The notes beneath the pieces were generated by a model. That model saw only the letters and a list, made by a program, of their open reading frames with translations, was not told the DNA's origin and made no database searches. Of a stretch of DNA of 64,000 nt, positions 21,815-30,566 are shown piece after piece. Each line of letters starts with the position of its first letter. Position 1 is the first letter of the stretch. A program made the position numbers and the translations under genes. Origin of the DNA: Modestobacter marinus (GTDB lineage Bacteria > Actinomycetota > Actinomycetes > Mycobacteriales > Geodermatophilaceae). The stretch covers positions 1,736,001 through 1,800,000 of the forward strand of contig NZ_JAAMPA010000001.1 of NCBI RefSeq assembly GCF_011758655.1. The letters run 5' to 3'.

Positions 21815-23884
21815 GTGTCCGTGCCGTCCGCCCCGGCCCCGCCCGCCCCCGCCGACCGACCCGATCCCGTCCTCGCCGCCGAGCGCGCCCACCTGCTCCG
21901 CGCGGCCGACTGCCTGACCACCATGCGTGCCGCCGCCGTCTCCGTCACCGACGCCGGCGTCGACGCCTGGGCCTCCGAACGACTCGGCGCCGCCCGCGCC
22001 GAACGGCTGCTCGCGCTGGCCGCCGACCCGGGCGTCCCGGCGTTCTTCGGCCGGACCGACAGCGCCGGTGACCCCCGCCCGGAGACCTTCCACATCGGCC
22101 GCCGCCACGTGCGCGACGCGGCCGGCGACCCGGTGGTCATCGACTGGCGGGCGCCGATGAGCCGGCCGTTCTACCAGGCCAGTGCCGCCGAACCGCAGGG
22201 GCTGCTGCGCCGGCGCCGCTTCGGCTTCGCCGACGGCGAGCTGACCAGCTACGAGGACGAGCTGCTCGCCGACGGTCAGGACGACGGCGGGGCAGGGGAG
22301 CTGTTGCGCCAGGAGATCGAGCGTCCGCGCAGCGGCCCGATGCGCGACATCGTGGCCACCATCCAGCCCGACCAGGACGACATCGTGCGCGCCCCGCTGG
22401 CCGAGTCGATCTGCGTGCAGGGCGCCCCGGGCACCGGGAAGACGGCGGTCGGGCTGCACCGGGCCGCCTACCTGCTCTACACGCACGGCGACCAGCTGGC
22501 CCGCACCGGCGTGCTCGTGATCGGGCCGAACCGGGCGTTCCTGCGCTACATCGAGCAGGTGCTGCCCGCGCTCGGCGAGGTGGAGGTCGACCAGGCGACG
22601 GTCGCGAGCCTCACCGCCCGGGTGACCGTGCGGGCCCAGGACGAGCCGGCGGTCGCCGTGCTCAAGGGCGACCCCCGGATGGCGGAGGTGCTGCGCCGGG
22701 CGCTGTGGGGCGGCATCCGCAAGCCGGTGGAGTCGGTGCAGGTGATGCTGTCCGGGCGGAAGTACCGGATCGGTGAGGACCGGCTCAAGCGCTTCGTCGA
22801 CGACCTGCGCCGGGCCGGGACCTCCGGGGTCGACGACCAGCAGTTGGTGCACTACGCCGCCGGCCGGGAGCGGCTGGCGATGGGGCTGGCCGAGTACGCC
22901 CGCCGGCTGAAGGAGGCCGGTGGGGGCAGCCCGACCGACGCGGAGACCCGCCGCGCCGCCCGCAGCGCCGAGGTGCGGGCCTTCTGCGACGCCGTCTGGC
23001 CGGCGGTGGACGCCGCCGGGCTGGTGCACGACCTCTTCACCGACCCCGAGCGGCTGGCCCGGGCGGCCCGCGGCGTGCTGACCGAGGAGGAGCAGGCGCT
23101 GCTGCACTGGCCCCGCCCGCCGCGGTCGGTGCGCGCCGCGCGGTGGACGGCCGCGGACGCGGTGCTGGTCGACGAGGTGGCCGGGATGCTGGAGCGGGTC
23201 CCCGGCTACGGGCACGTGGTGGTCGACGAGGCGCAGGACCTCTCCCCCATGGAGTGCCGGGCCATCGCCCGCCGGCTGGGCGCGGGCTCGCTGACCGTGC
23301 TCGGCGACCTGGCCCAGGCCACCAGCCCCTGGTCGGTGGCGGACTGGGCCCAGACGCTGACGGCGCTCGGTCGGCCGGCCACCACCGTCCGGCCGCTCAC
23401 CCGCGGCTACCGGGTGCCCGGGGAGGTGCTCGACTTCGCCAACCGGCTGCTGCCCGCTCTCGCCCCCGGGCTGGCCCCGGCGACCGCGGCCCGCCGGGAA
23501 CCGGGGGCGCTGCGGCTGCGGCCGGTCGGCACGCTGGCCGGGCCGCTGGCCGAGGTGGTCGGTGAGCTGGCGGCCCTTGCCGGGTCGACGGGCGTGGTCT
23601 GCGCCGACGCGTCGGTCCCCGAGGTGGTCGGGGTGCTCGCCGCGGCCGGGCTCGACGTGGCGCCGCTGGCCGACGACGGGGCGGCGCCGGCCCGGGTGTC
23701 CGTCGTCCCCGCCGGGCTGGCGAAGGGGCTGGAGTTCGACCACGTCGTGGTGGTGGAGCCGGCGGCGATCGTCGCCGCGGAGCCGCGCGGGCTGCACCGG
23801 CTCTACGTCGTCCTCACCCGGGCGGTGAGCAGCCTGGTGGTGCTCCACCACGCCGACCTCCCCGACCTGCTGGTCGAGGCGTAG
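21815..23884 (+). CDS. HelD-family RNA polymerase-associated ATPase (HelR-like)
   Basis: 689 residues, GTG start. It has a UvrD/Rep-type helicase core split by an insertion: Walker A GAPGTGKT at 203-210, Walker B VVVDEAQDLSPME near 468, and motif V-VI segments near the C-terminus (LAKGLEFDHVVVVEP, LYVVLTRAV). The N-terminal helical arm (residues 15-75) and PVVIDWRAPMSRPFYQA near 106 are hallmarks of HelD, which binds RNA polymerase and removes it from stalled complexes. In actinobacteria the HelR branch can displace rifampicin. I see no rifampicin-associated element upstream, and the ribosome binding site is weak. Confidence 0.9.
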   Translation: MSVPSAPAPPAPADRPDPVLAAERAHLLRAADCLTTMRAAAVSVTDAGVDAWASERLGAARAERLLALAADPGVPAFFGRTDSAGDPRPETFHIGRRHVRDAAGDPVVIDWRAPMSRPFYQASAAEPQGLLRRRRFGFADGELTSYEDELLADGQDDGGAGELLRQEIERPRSGPMRDIVATIQPDQDDIVRAPLAESICVQGAPGTGKTAVGLHRAAYLLYTHGDQLARTGVLVIGPNRAFLRYIEQVLPALGEVEVDQATVASLTARVTVRAQDEPAVAVLKGDPRMAEVLRRALWGGIRKPVESVQVMLSGRKYRIGEDRLKRFVDDLRRAGTSGVDDQQLVHYAAGRERLAMGLAEYARRLKEAGGGSPTDAETRRAARSAEVRAFCDAVWPAVDAAGLVHDLFTDPERLARAARGVLTEEEQALLHWPRPPRSVRAARWTAADAVLVDEVAGMLERVPGYGHVVVDEAQDLSPMECRAIARRLGAGSLTVLGDLAQATSPWSVADWAQTLTALGRPATTVRPLTRGYRVPGEVLDFANRLLPALAPGLAPATAARREPGALRLRPVGTLAGPLAEVVGELAALAGSTGVVCADASVPEVVGVLAAAGLDVAPLADDGAAPARVSVVPAGLAKGLEFDHVVVVEPAAIVAAEPRGLHRLYVVLTRAVSSLVVLHHADLPDLLVEA

Positions 23885-23942
23885 GGCGCCCGCCCAGGTC
23901 AGCCCCGTGGGGGTCGCGGGCGGTCCTCCCTAGGCTCCGGGC

Positions 23943-24797
23943 ATGCCCGACTCCCTGCGCCGAGCCCTGCGCGCCCCCGCTGCCCCGATCGAGCTGCGCG
24001 AGATCGACCCGCGGGCGACCCCGCTGGCGCCCGGTGACAAGGAGTCGACCCGGGAGGCGACGCGGGTGGACGCCGCCCGCCTGGCCGAGCTGCAGCAGCG
24101 GCTGTACGCCGAGGCCAGCGGTGGCAGCCGGCGGCGGGTGCTGCTCGTGCTGCAGGGCATGGACACCAGCGGCAAGGGCGGGGTGGTCGGGCACGTCGTC
24201 GGCGCTGTGGAGCCGCACGGGGTCGCGGTGACGAGCTTCGGCCGGCCGACGCCGGAGGAGCTGCGGCACTCCTTCCTCTGGCGGGTGCGCCGCGCCCTGC
24301 CGGGCCCCGGCCGGATCGGGGTGTTCGACCGCTCGCACTACGAGGACGTGCTGATCGGCCGGGTGCGGGAGCTGGCGACCCCCGAGGTGGTCGAGCGGCG
24401 TTACCGGGAGATCGTCCGGTTCGAGCGCCAGCTCGTCGCCCACGACGTCACCGTGGTCAAGGTCCTCCTGCACCTGTCGCCGTGGGAGCAGAAGCAGCGC
24501 CTGCTGGCCCGGCTCGACGACTCCAGCAAGCGCTGGAAGTTCGACCCCGCCGACCTCGACGAGCGGGCCCGCTGGCCGCAGTACCAGCAGGCCCACGAGG
24601 CGGCCCTGGAGCGCACCGACACCGACACCGCGCCGTGGTACGTCGTCCCGGCCGACCGGAAGTGGTACCGGAACTGGGCGGTCGGCCGGCTGCTGCTGGA
24701 GACGCTGACCGAGCTGCAGCCCCGGCTGCCCGAGCTGGCCTGGGACGTCGACGAGCAGCGCGACCGGCTGATCGAGGAGCACCCGATCAGCTGCTGA
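23943..24797 (+). CDS. ppk2: polyphosphate kinase 2 family protein
   Basis: 284 residues, ATG start. The PPK2 core is complete: Walker A QGMDTSGKGG at 71-80, lid/Walker B segment GVFDRSHYEDVL near 126, and the C-terminal WYVVPADRKWYRNWAV near 234. PPK2 enzymes transfer phosphate between polyphosphate and nucleoside mono- or diphosphates in the cytosol, restoring NTPs under energy stress. Single-domain proteins of this length with the 'ELREIDPRATP' N-terminus usually belong to class I or III; the class cannot be fixed here. Its last 11 bp overlap the end of the convergent BrkB-like gene. Confidence 0.92.
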   Translation: MPDSLRRALRAPAAPIELREIDPRATPLAPGDKESTREATRVDAARLAELQQRLYAEASGGSRRRVLLVLQGMDTSGKGGVVGHVVGAVEPHGVAVTSFGRPTPEELRHSFLWRVRRALPGPGRIGVFDRSHYEDVLIGRVRELATPEVVERRYREIVRFERQLVAHDVTVVKVLLHLSPWEQKQRLLARLDDSSKRWKFDPADLDERARWPQYQQAHEAALERTDTDTAPWYVVPADRKWYRNWAVGRLLLETLTELQPRLPELAWDVDEQRDRLIEEHPISC

Positions 24798-25629
24798 GCG
24801 GTGTCCCGCGGTCCAGGCGCTCGTCGAGGGCCTGGGTGAACAGCCAGCCGCCGATCAGCACGAACTGGAGCAGGAACAGCCAGAACCCGATGGCGATCAC
24901 CCCGCCGACCACGGTGAGCCCCCCGAACGGGGCGCCGAGGTCGAGCGGCAGGGCCAGGAAGAGCACGAAGCCCTGCAGGAAGCCGGACAGGCAGGCCGCG
25001 GTGAACAGTGCCCCGGAGACCACGGCCCGCCAGCCCAGCCGGCCGGCCGCGATCACCCGGAAGATCCACACCAGCGGCAGGGTGAGCGCGAACAGCACCG
25101 AGTAGTAGCCGGTGGCGAACCCGCCGACCGCGGCGCCGAACCCGGGTGACTCGGCCAGGTGCGCGAGCACCCCGCCGGCCAGCAGCAACGGGTACAGCAG
25201 CAGGGGTGCCAGCACCAGCAGCGGCAGGGCCAGCGCCCGTCCCCGCCAGGCGGTGAACCGGTCGTGGGCGGGGCTGAACCGCAGCAACGCCCGGCGCAGC
25301 CCCTCGCCGTACAGCGAGATCGGCAGCAGGGTGAGCAGGGCGCCGACGACGCTCAGCCCGGTGCCCGCCTCGGCCAGCCGCTCCACCGCCCGCGGGGCAC
25401 CCAGCGCGCCGGGCAGCACGTCGGACAGCCGCCCGACGAGCTCCCGCACCTGGTCGGCACCGGCCACCCAGCTGGTGAGCCCCAGGGAGAGCACGAGCGC
25501 CGGGACGACGGCGATCCCCGCGTAGAAGGTCAGGCCGGCGGCGATCAGCGCGGTGTCCCGGTTGCGCAGCCGGGCCCGCATCGCCCGCAGCAGGCCGCGC
25601 GCCTCCTCAGCCACCCGCACCGGGACCAT
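24787..25629 (-). CDS. YihY/BrkB-family inner membrane protein
   Basis: 280 residues, ATG start. Six hydrophobic segments can be followed, with the family's N-terminal signature ALIAAGLTFYAGIAVVPAL (residues 27-45) and a later FPLxL-like stretch LPISLYGEGLRR near 106. The protein lies in the cytoplasmic membrane. YihY/BrkB proteins were once called RNase BN or serum-resistance factors; their true activity is not established. The 3' end overlaps the ppk2 3' end by 11 bp on the opposite strand, an unusual tail-to-tail overlap. It is 56 bp downstream of a 48-residue membrane protein on the same strand. Confidence 0.88.
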   Translation of the reverse strand: MVPVRVAEEARGLLRAMRARLRNRDTALIAAGLTFYAGIAVVPALVLSLGLTSWVAGADQVRELVGRLSDVLPGALGAPRAVERLAEAGTGLSVVGALLTLLPISLYGEGLRRALLRFSPAHDRFTAWRGRALALPLLVLAPLLLYPLLLAGGVLAHLAESPGFGAAVGGFATGYYSVLFALTLPLVWIFRVIAAGRLGWRAVVSGALFTAACLSGFLQGFVLFLALPLDLGAPFGGLTVVGGVIAIGFWLFLLQFVLIGGWLFTQALDERLDRGTPLSS

Positions 25630-25685
25630 CTGACCAGGTCGGGGCCGACGCCGCTCGTCGGCGCGCCCGCCGCCGTGGACCGGGG

Positions 25686-25832
25686 TCAGGCGCTGTTGGC
25701 CACCAGGAGCATGTAGGAGAACACCACCACCAGGATGAGCACGAACGTGCCGACGATCAGCAGGCGCGCACGGTTCTTCGGCAACCGGCCCTGCCCGGTG
25801 CGGTCCGGGCGGTCGTCGGGTCCCTGGCTCAT
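25686..25832 (-). CDS. 48-residue single-pass membrane protein
   Basis: ATG at 25832 has AGGAGG 4 bp upstream, one of the best ribosome binding sites in the region. The N-terminal 23 residues are hydrophilic and charged (QGPDDRPDRTGQGRLPKNRAR). They are followed by one hydrophobic helix LLIVGTFVLILVVVFSYMLL and a short tail VANSA. It is predicted to sit in the membrane with the charged end in the cytoplasm. No family is recognised. It precedes the BrkB-like gene and may be co-transcribed with it. Confidence 0.7.
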   Translation of the reverse strand: MSQGPDDRPDRTGQGRLPKNRARLLIVGTFVLILVVVFSYMLLVANSA

Positions 25833-25964
25833 CGGTCCTCCTGGTCGTCGGGTGGTCACCGGTCCGGTGGGTCCCCTCGGCGGGCCGGCTCGGGCGAGCA
25901 GGCTGCTGTGTCCTGCCTGCCCACTTCCGCCGGTGCTCACGCCTGCCGGTGCGGCCCACTCCGC

Positions 25965-27518
25965 TCAGTGGCCGCCGAGCAGGTGCTGGGCCGCGGCGAA
26001 GCCGCCCAGTCCACTGACCGCACCGCCGCGCACGGTGCCGCCGGAGGAGGCGGCGACCACCCGGGGGTGCGCCGTCGCCACGCCCCAGGTGCCGACGGCG
26101 GCCGGGTCGGGCGCCACCGGCCAGGCGAGGTCGCCGTGGAAGATGTGGCCGCCCGGCATCGCCAGCGCTGCCTCCACGTCCAGCGGTGAGGACGCCTGCA
26201 GGCACGGCCGCCCGTCACCGTCGGTGGCCAGGCAGTCGGCCAGCGGCTCGGTCAGATGGGCGTCCAGCTGGGCCACCACCCGCCGTACCGCCTCGGCCCG
26301 GGTGCCGGCGTCGTCGGCGGCGTACAGCTCGGCCGGCGTGTGCAGCCCGAACAGGGTCAGGGTGTGCAGCCCGGTGTCGCCGACGATCGACGGGTCGGTG
26401 AGCGAGTGGCAGTACACCTCGAAGGGGATCACCTCGGGCAGCCGGCCGGCCGCGGCCTGCGCGTACGCGGCGTCGAGCTGGGAGGCCGCCTCGTCGACGT
26501 GCACGGTGCCGCTGAAGACCCGGCGGGGGTCGGCGCCGGACCGCAGCCCGGGCAGCCGGCGCAGCACCATGTTGACCTTCAGCTGCGACCCCGACGGCCG
26601 CGGCGCCGGGGCAGCGCCCAGCAGGTCGTCGAGCACGGCCGGGGCCGCGCCGCTGACCAGGTGCCCGGCGTCGGCCGCGTGCGCCGTCCCGTCCCCGTCG
26701 GTCCAGTGCACCGTGACGCCGTCGGCCCGGGTCTCGACCGCGGTGACCTCGGCGCGGGTGAGCAGCGCCGCCCCGGCCGCCCGTGCCGCATCGGCGAGGG
26801 CGCCGCTGACCGCGCCCATGCCACCGACCGGGACCCGCCAGCGGCCCGTGCCGTTGCCGATGAGGTGGTAGAGGAAGCACCGGCCGGCCAGCCCGTCCGC
26901 GGCGTGCAGGTCGGCGGAGGTGCCGATCAGCCCGTCGGTGAGCGCGATGCCCCGGACGTCGTCGTCGGTGAGGTGGTCGGCGACGACGTCGGCCAGCGGC
27001 CGTTCGCGCAGGTCGTGCCAGAGGCCCGGGTCCCGCAGCCGGGCATCGAGCGCCGCCTCGCTGGGCAGCGGAGCGGTCAGGGTGGGGGCCAGGTCCTCGG
27101 CCAGGGTGGTCAGCCGGCCGTAGAACCGCTGCCAGCCGGCGAACTCGGCGTCCGAGCCGGTGAGGGCGCGGAAGGAGGCCGCCGTCTCCGGCCCCTCCTC
27201 CCGCTCGACCAGCAGGCCGGTGGCTGCGCCCCCGCGGCGCAGCGGCGTGTAGGAGGCGACGGCGCGGTCGACCAGGGTGATCGGCAGCGCCAGGTCGGCG
27301 ACGATCCGGTCGGGCAGCAGGCTGACCAGGTAGGAGTACGCCGACAGCCGGACGTCGACCCCCGGGAAGACCCGCTCGCTGACCGCGGCGCCGCCGAGCA
27401 CGGCCCGCCGCTCCAGCACGAGCACCGACCAGCCCGCGCGGGCCAGGTAGGCGGCGGCGACCAGCCCGTTGTGGCCGCCACCGGCCACGATCGCGTCGTA
27501 CCGGGCCGCGGTGCTCAC
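25965..27518 (-). CDS. FAD-dependent oxidoreductase of the phytoene desaturase/PYROXD2-like family
   Basis: 517 residues, GTG start overlapping the GNAT gene stop by four bases. The N-terminal dinucleotide-binding motif is IVAGGGHNGLVAAAYLARAG followed by VLVLERRAVLGGAA, typical of CrtI-like amine oxidase-fold enzymes. GGMGAVSGALADAARAAGA near 232 and the C-terminal GGTVRGGAVSGLGGFAAA also fit. No carotenoid genes are nearby, so it is more likely a PYROXD2-type oxidoreductase of unknown substrate than a carotenoid desaturase. It is the last gene of a four-gene leftward operon with a hypothetical protein and a GNAT enzyme. Confidence 0.85.
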   Translation of the reverse strand: MSTAARYDAIVAGGGHNGLVAAAYLARAGWSVLVLERRAVLGGAAVSERVFPGVDVRLSAYSYLVSLLPDRIVADLALPITLVDRAVASYTPLRRGGAATGLLVEREEGPETAASFRALTGSDAEFAGWQRFYGRLTTLAEDLAPTLTAPLPSEAALDARLRDPGLWHDLRERPLADVVADHLTDDDVRGIALTDGLIGTSADLHAADGLAGRCFLYHLIGNGTGRWRVPVGGMGAVSGALADAARAAGAALLTRAEVTAVETRADGVTVHWTDGDGTAHAADAGHLVSGAAPAVLDDLLGAAPAPRPSGSQLKVNMVLRRLPGLRSGADPRRVFSGTVHVDEAASQLDAAYAQAAAGRLPEVIPFEVYCHSLTDPSIVGDTGLHTLTLFGLHTPAELYAADDAGTRAEAVRRVVAQLDAHLTEPLADCLATDGDGRPCLQASSPLDVEAALAMPGGHIFHGDLAWPVAPDPAAVGTWGVATAHPRVVAASSGGTVRGGAVSGLGGFAAAQHLLGGH

Positions 27519-27973
27519 GCCAGCTCGCGGGCGAAGAAGACGGCGTGGGGGTCGTCGGCGTCGACGTAGTGCCCGAACGCCTCGACGGGTGTGTAGCCGG
27601 CCGAGGTGTACAGCCCGACCGCCTCCGGCTGCCGGACCCCCGTCTCCAGGCGCACCGTCGTCCACCCGCGGCGCAGCGCCTCGGCCTCCAGGCCGGCGAG
27701 CAGCAGCCGGGAGACGCCCCGGCCGCGGGCCGGCGGGACGACGTACATGCGCTTGACCTCGGCCTCGGTGTCGCCGAGCGGGCGCAGGGCACCGCAGCCG
27801 ATCGGCGTGCCGTCGTCGTCCCGGGCGAGGAGGACGACGGCGACGTCGGCGGCGGAGGGCGGCACCCCCGGCTCGCCCACGCCGCCGTAGCGGGCCCGCA
27901 GCTCGACCTGCTGGGCGGCGGTCAGCGCGGAGACGTCCGGGTCGTCCCAGGAGGCGGTGGAGAGGGTCGGCAC
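27515..27973 (-). CDS. GNAT-family N-acetyltransferase
   Basis: 152 residues, GTG start with AGGA upstream. The acetyl-CoA-binding motif A of GNAT enzymes is clear: VKRMYVVPPARGRGVSRLLL near 73-92 (Q/R-X-X-G-X-G/A pattern as ARGRGVS). It is followed by the LETGVRQPEAVGLYTSAGY element near 110-128. GCGALRPL precedes it. The enzyme would acetylate an amine of a small molecule or protein in the cytosol; the substrate is unknown. It overlaps the oxidoreductase start (GTGA) and lies 4 bp after the hypothetical gene, so all three are translationally linked. Confidence 0.9.
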   Translation of the reverse strand: MPTLSTASWDDPDVSALTAAQQVELRARYGGVGEPGVPPSAADVAVVLLARDDDGTPIGCGALRPLGDTEAEVKRMYVVPPARGRGVSRLLLAGLEAEALRRGWTTVRLETGVRQPEAVGLYTSAGYTPVEAFGHYVDADDPHAVFFARELA

Positions 27974-27977
27974 CGGG

Positions 27978-28523
27978 TCATCCTGGCGCGCCGTCGTCCA
28001 CCCGCTGCAGCAGCCCCCAGACGAACCGGGCCCGCACCCCGCCCGGGAGGTGCACCTCGTAGCGGCTCGGGACCCCGGGGTCGACACCGGTGGCGCCGGG
28101 GAGGGCCAGGACGTCGTCCACCACGTGCTCCCACACGCGCAGGGCACCCGGTGCCGCGGCGGGCACCGGTGAGCCGGGTGCACGCACCAGCTGCTCGTGG
28201 AGCACGGCGCCGTCCGGGCCACCCAGCACCTCCCACCGCAGGTGCGGCCACAGCGGCAGCGGCCACCGCTGGACGAGGAGGTCGACGTCACCGAACCGGC
28301 GGTGTTCCCGCTCGGCCGGGGGACCGAGCACCGCAGCCCGCAGGGCGACCCCGCGCGGTGCTCGCTCTGTGTGATGGAGGGCGCGCCATCGGCGGTGTGC
28401 GGCGCGGGCCTCGGCCCGGTCGGAGCCGAGTCGGGGCAGTGCCTCGGCGACCAGGTCGGGTCGCGTGTCGGCCATGCGACGGAGCAGCACGAGACAGAAC
28501 TCCCGCCGCGCCAAGCCCTGCAC
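27978..28523 (-). CDS. uncharacterised 181-residue protein
   Basis: GTG start at 28523; an internal ATG at codon 17 (MADTRPDLV) is an alternative. I do not recognise the family. It is rich in Arg, Leu, Pro and Val, soluble, without signal peptide. A central part has a beta-rich look ([23 protein letters not shown]), then [15 protein letters not shown] and a C-terminal [15 protein letters not shown]. It could be a small ligand- or nucleic acid-binding protein. The 4-bp spacing to the GNAT gene indicates co-translation. Confidence 0.6.
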   Translation of the reverse strand: MQGLARREFCLVLLRRMADTRPDLVAEALPRLGSDRAEARAAHRRWRALHHTERAPRGVALRAAVLGPPAEREHRRFGDVDLLVQRWPLPLWPHLRWEVLGGPDGAVLHEQLVRAPGSPVPAAAPGALRVWEHVVDDVLALPGATGVDPGVPSRYEVHLPGGVRARFVWGLLQRVDDGAPG

Positions 28524-28598
28524 CCGGCGAGCCTGTCACGCTCGGTGAGCGTGTTGGAGCACACGCCAGGAGTTTCTCCACAAATTGGCCTCAGCCGT

Positions 28599-28627
28599 TT
28601 GTCACGAGCACATAACGCACGTACGGT
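28599..28627 (+). promoter_or_regulatory. sigma-70-like promoter of the endopeptidase gene
   Basis: TTGTCA (28599-28604) and TACGGT (28622-28627) are spaced by 17 bp in a locally AT-richer segment. The transcript would start near 28635, about 45 bp before the riboswitch core. Confidence 0.5.
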
Positions 28628-28680
28628 CACCAGCGGTCCTGACGGGCAGCGCAGTCGCCCACCCGGGTGACGACCGACGG

Positions 28681-28838
28681 GACCGCCGCCGAACCACATG
28701 GCTCGCAGCGACACTCGCGGGCTCGTGGACCGGGGACCCACCGCAGCACTGGGGTGAAGCTCCGCACGGCCCGTCCGCGGGCCCGAGGAGCCGGGCGACT
28801 TCCCGCCCGAACCCGTCAGCTAACTCGGTAGGCGGCAG
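28681..28838 (+). promoter_or_regulatory. c-di-AMP riboswitch (ydaO/yuaA type)
   Basis: The leader carries the conserved blocks of the ydaO class: GGGGTGAAGCTCCG in the middle, then GCCCGAACCCGTCAGCTAAC and CTCGGTAGGCGG near the 3' end. GCCGCC (28685-28690) can pair with GGCGGC (28831-28836) to close the outer helix. In actinobacteria this riboswitch precedes cell-wall hydrolase genes (rpf, NlpC/P60) and shuts expression when c-di-AMP is high. That matches the endopeptidase starting at 28866. The 5' limit is approximate. Confidence 0.85.
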
Positions 28839-28865
28839 GTGGAAGAAAGGACACACCCGCCGAAC

Positions 28866-30047
28866 ATGGCGAGTTCGCACACCTCTGTCCGTCGTGGCCT
28901 CACCGGCCGACGGGCCCTGTTCACCCTGATCGCCGTGGGTGGCCTGACTCTTGCTCCGCTGCCCGCCCTGGCGGCTCCTGAAACACCCACCACCTCCCAG
29001 GAGGCGGCCGAGCTCATCGCCGCCCGCGGTCACGACCTCGAGGTCGTCACCGAGAAGATGCACGAAGCGACCGACGTGCTGACCGGCATGAAGGCCGCCT
29101 CGGACGCCGCCGCCGCCGAGCTCGTCGCCGCCGAGGCAGCCGTGGTCGAGGCCCGTGACCACGTGCGCCAGGTGGCCCGCAGCGCCTTCACCGGTGAGCA
29201 GCTCTCCTCGCTGCAGGCCATGCTCACCAGCTCCTCCGCCGACGAGATGCTCGACCGGATGGGCACGCTGGACAGCATCGCCGGGCACAACAACGAGGTG
29301 CTCGGGACGGCTCAGCAGGCCAGCGTCGCCGCCGACGAGGCGAAGGTCGCGGCCGAGAAGGCCGCCGCCGACGCCGAGGCGCAGGTCGCCGAGGTCGCTG
29401 CGCAGCAGGCCGACCTGAACGCGCAGATCGCCGAGTACCAGGCCGAGTACGACCGGCTCTCCGCCGAGGAGCGCGAGCGCGCCCGGATCCTGGCCGAGCA
29501 GCAGCATGCGGCCGAGGCCGCGGCAGCCGCCGCAGCCGCAGCCGAGCGCGAGGCCGCGGCAGCCGCCGCGGCCGAGCGGAACTCCCAGCCGGCCTCGCGC
29601 GCCGAGCGCAGCGCCCCCGCCGCCGCTCCGTCCGCGTCCAGCTCCGCGGCCCCGGCCCCCGCGCCGGCCCCGGCTCCGGTCGTGGCCAGCAGCGGTGCTG
29701 CCGCCACCGCGGTGAACACCGCGATGGCCCAGCGTGGCAAGCCCTACGTCTGGGGTGCCACCGGCCCGAACTCCTACGACTGCTCCGGGCTGGTGAAGTA
29801 CTCTTACGCATCGGCGGGGGTCAACCTCCCCCGCAGCAGCAGCCAGCAGGCACAGGCCGGCCGTGCGGTCTCCCGCGGGGAGCTGCAGCCGGGCGACCTG
29901 ATCGCCTTCTACTCGCCGGTCAGCCACATCGGCATCTACATCGGCGGCGGCCAGATGGTCCACGCGCCGACGTCCGGTGACGTGGTCAAGGTCGCCAGCA
30001 TCGACGCCATGGGCCCGATCACCGCCATGCGCCGGGTCGCCGGCTGA
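28866..30047 (+). CDS. secreted NlpC/P60 peptidoglycan endopeptidase (RipA/RipC-like)
   Basis: 393 residues from ATG 28866, which starts a Sec signal peptide (SVRRGLTGRR, then LFTLIAVGGLTLAPLPALA). An upstream in-frame GTG at 28839 is less likely. Residues 45-210 form a long coiled-coil, ending in Ala/Glu repeats, then an Ala/Pro linker. The NlpC/P60 domain (from about 285) has catalytic Cys in YDCSGLVKYSY, His in SHIGIYIG and a third polar residue at MVHAP. Family enzymes cleave the peptide stem (D-Glu-mDAP bond) during cell separation. The c-di-AMP riboswitch links expression to wall or osmotic status. Confidence 0.93.
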   Translation: MASSHTSVRRGLTGRRALFTLIAVGGLTLAPLPALAAPETPTTSQEAAELIAARGHDLEVVTEKMHEATDVLTGMKAASDAAAAELVAAEAAVVEARDHVRQVARSAFTGEQLSSLQAMLTSSSADEMLDRMGTLDSIAGHNNEVLGTAQQASVAADEAKVAAEKAAADAEAQVAEVAAQQADLNAQIAEYQAEYDRLSAEERERARILAEQQHAAEAAAAAAAAAEREAAAAAAAERNSQPASRAERSAPAAAPSASSSAAPAPAPAPAPVVASSGAAATAVNTAMAQRGKPYVWGATGPNSYDCSGLVKYSYASAGVNLPRSSSQQAQAGRAVSRGELQPGDLIAFYSPVSHIGIYIGGGQMVHAPTSGDVVKVASIDAMGPITAMRRVAG

Positions 30048-30065
30048 CAGCTGCACCACCCTCCG

Positions 30066-30103
30066 CCGGTGCCCCGGTCGCCTGACGGCGGCCGGGGCAC
30101 CGG
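30066..30103 (+). terminator. hairpin terminator after endopeptidase gene
   Basis: A 17-bp stem (30066-30082 with 30087-30103), with one G-T wobble and a TGAC loop, lies 18 bp after the stop at 30047. Confidence 0.8.
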
Positions 30104-30211
30104 TGCGTCCGGGCCCGGTGGCGACGATCACGTGAGCGTGGGTGCCGACGCCCCGTCCCGCCGGGCACGATGAGGAGCACCCCACCCTCCGCCCCACCCC
30201 CGAGGAGAACC

Positions 30212-30559
30212 GTGCCCGCCGCACTGACCGACCCCGCGAGGGTCGCCCGCGTCTTCCGCGCCGTCGCCATCGCCGAGGCCGTCTCCTGGGTGCTGCTGCT
30301 GGCCGGCATGTTCGTCAAGCGGGTGCTGGACGCCTCGGAGCTGGGCGTGCAGGTCTTCGGCCCGGTCCACGGCGCGGTCTTCGTCGCCTACGTCGTCGTC
30401 GCCCTGCTGGCCTGGCGGGTGCTCCGCTGGACGCCGGTCACCGCGCTGCTCGCGCTGGCCGCCTCCCTCCCGCCGCTGGTGACCATCTGGTTCGAGCGCT
30501 GGGCCCGGCGCACCGGCCGGCTGCCGCTCGACGCCACCACGCCCGTCCGGGTCGGCTGA
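30212..30559 (+). CDS. DUF3817-family integral membrane protein
   Basis: 115 residues; GTG at 30212 is chosen because GAGGAG is 5 bp upstream. Three hydrophobic segments are visible: AEAVSWVLLLAGMFVKRVL, VHGAVFVAYVVVALLAW and VTALLALAASLPPLVTIWF. The first two match the DUF3817 pattern 'RvvAiaEgvSwllLL...k', with the conserved Gly-Pro-Val-His (FGPVHG) near 58. The location is the cytoplasmic membrane; the function of the family is unknown. It lies 7 bp before the serine hydrolase gene and is probably co-transcribed. Confidence 0.85.
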   Translation: MPAALTDPARVARVFRAVAIAEAVSWVLLLAGMFVKRVLDASELGVQVFGPVHGAVFVAYVVVALLAWRVLRWTPVTALLALAASLPPLVTIWFERWARRTGRLPLDATTPVRVG

Positions 30560-30566
30560 GCCCGCG

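Noticed and set aside
25965..27518. Carotenoid phytoene desaturase (crtI)
   Set aside because: No crtB/crtE genes nearby and the sequence is closer to the PYROXD2-like branch.
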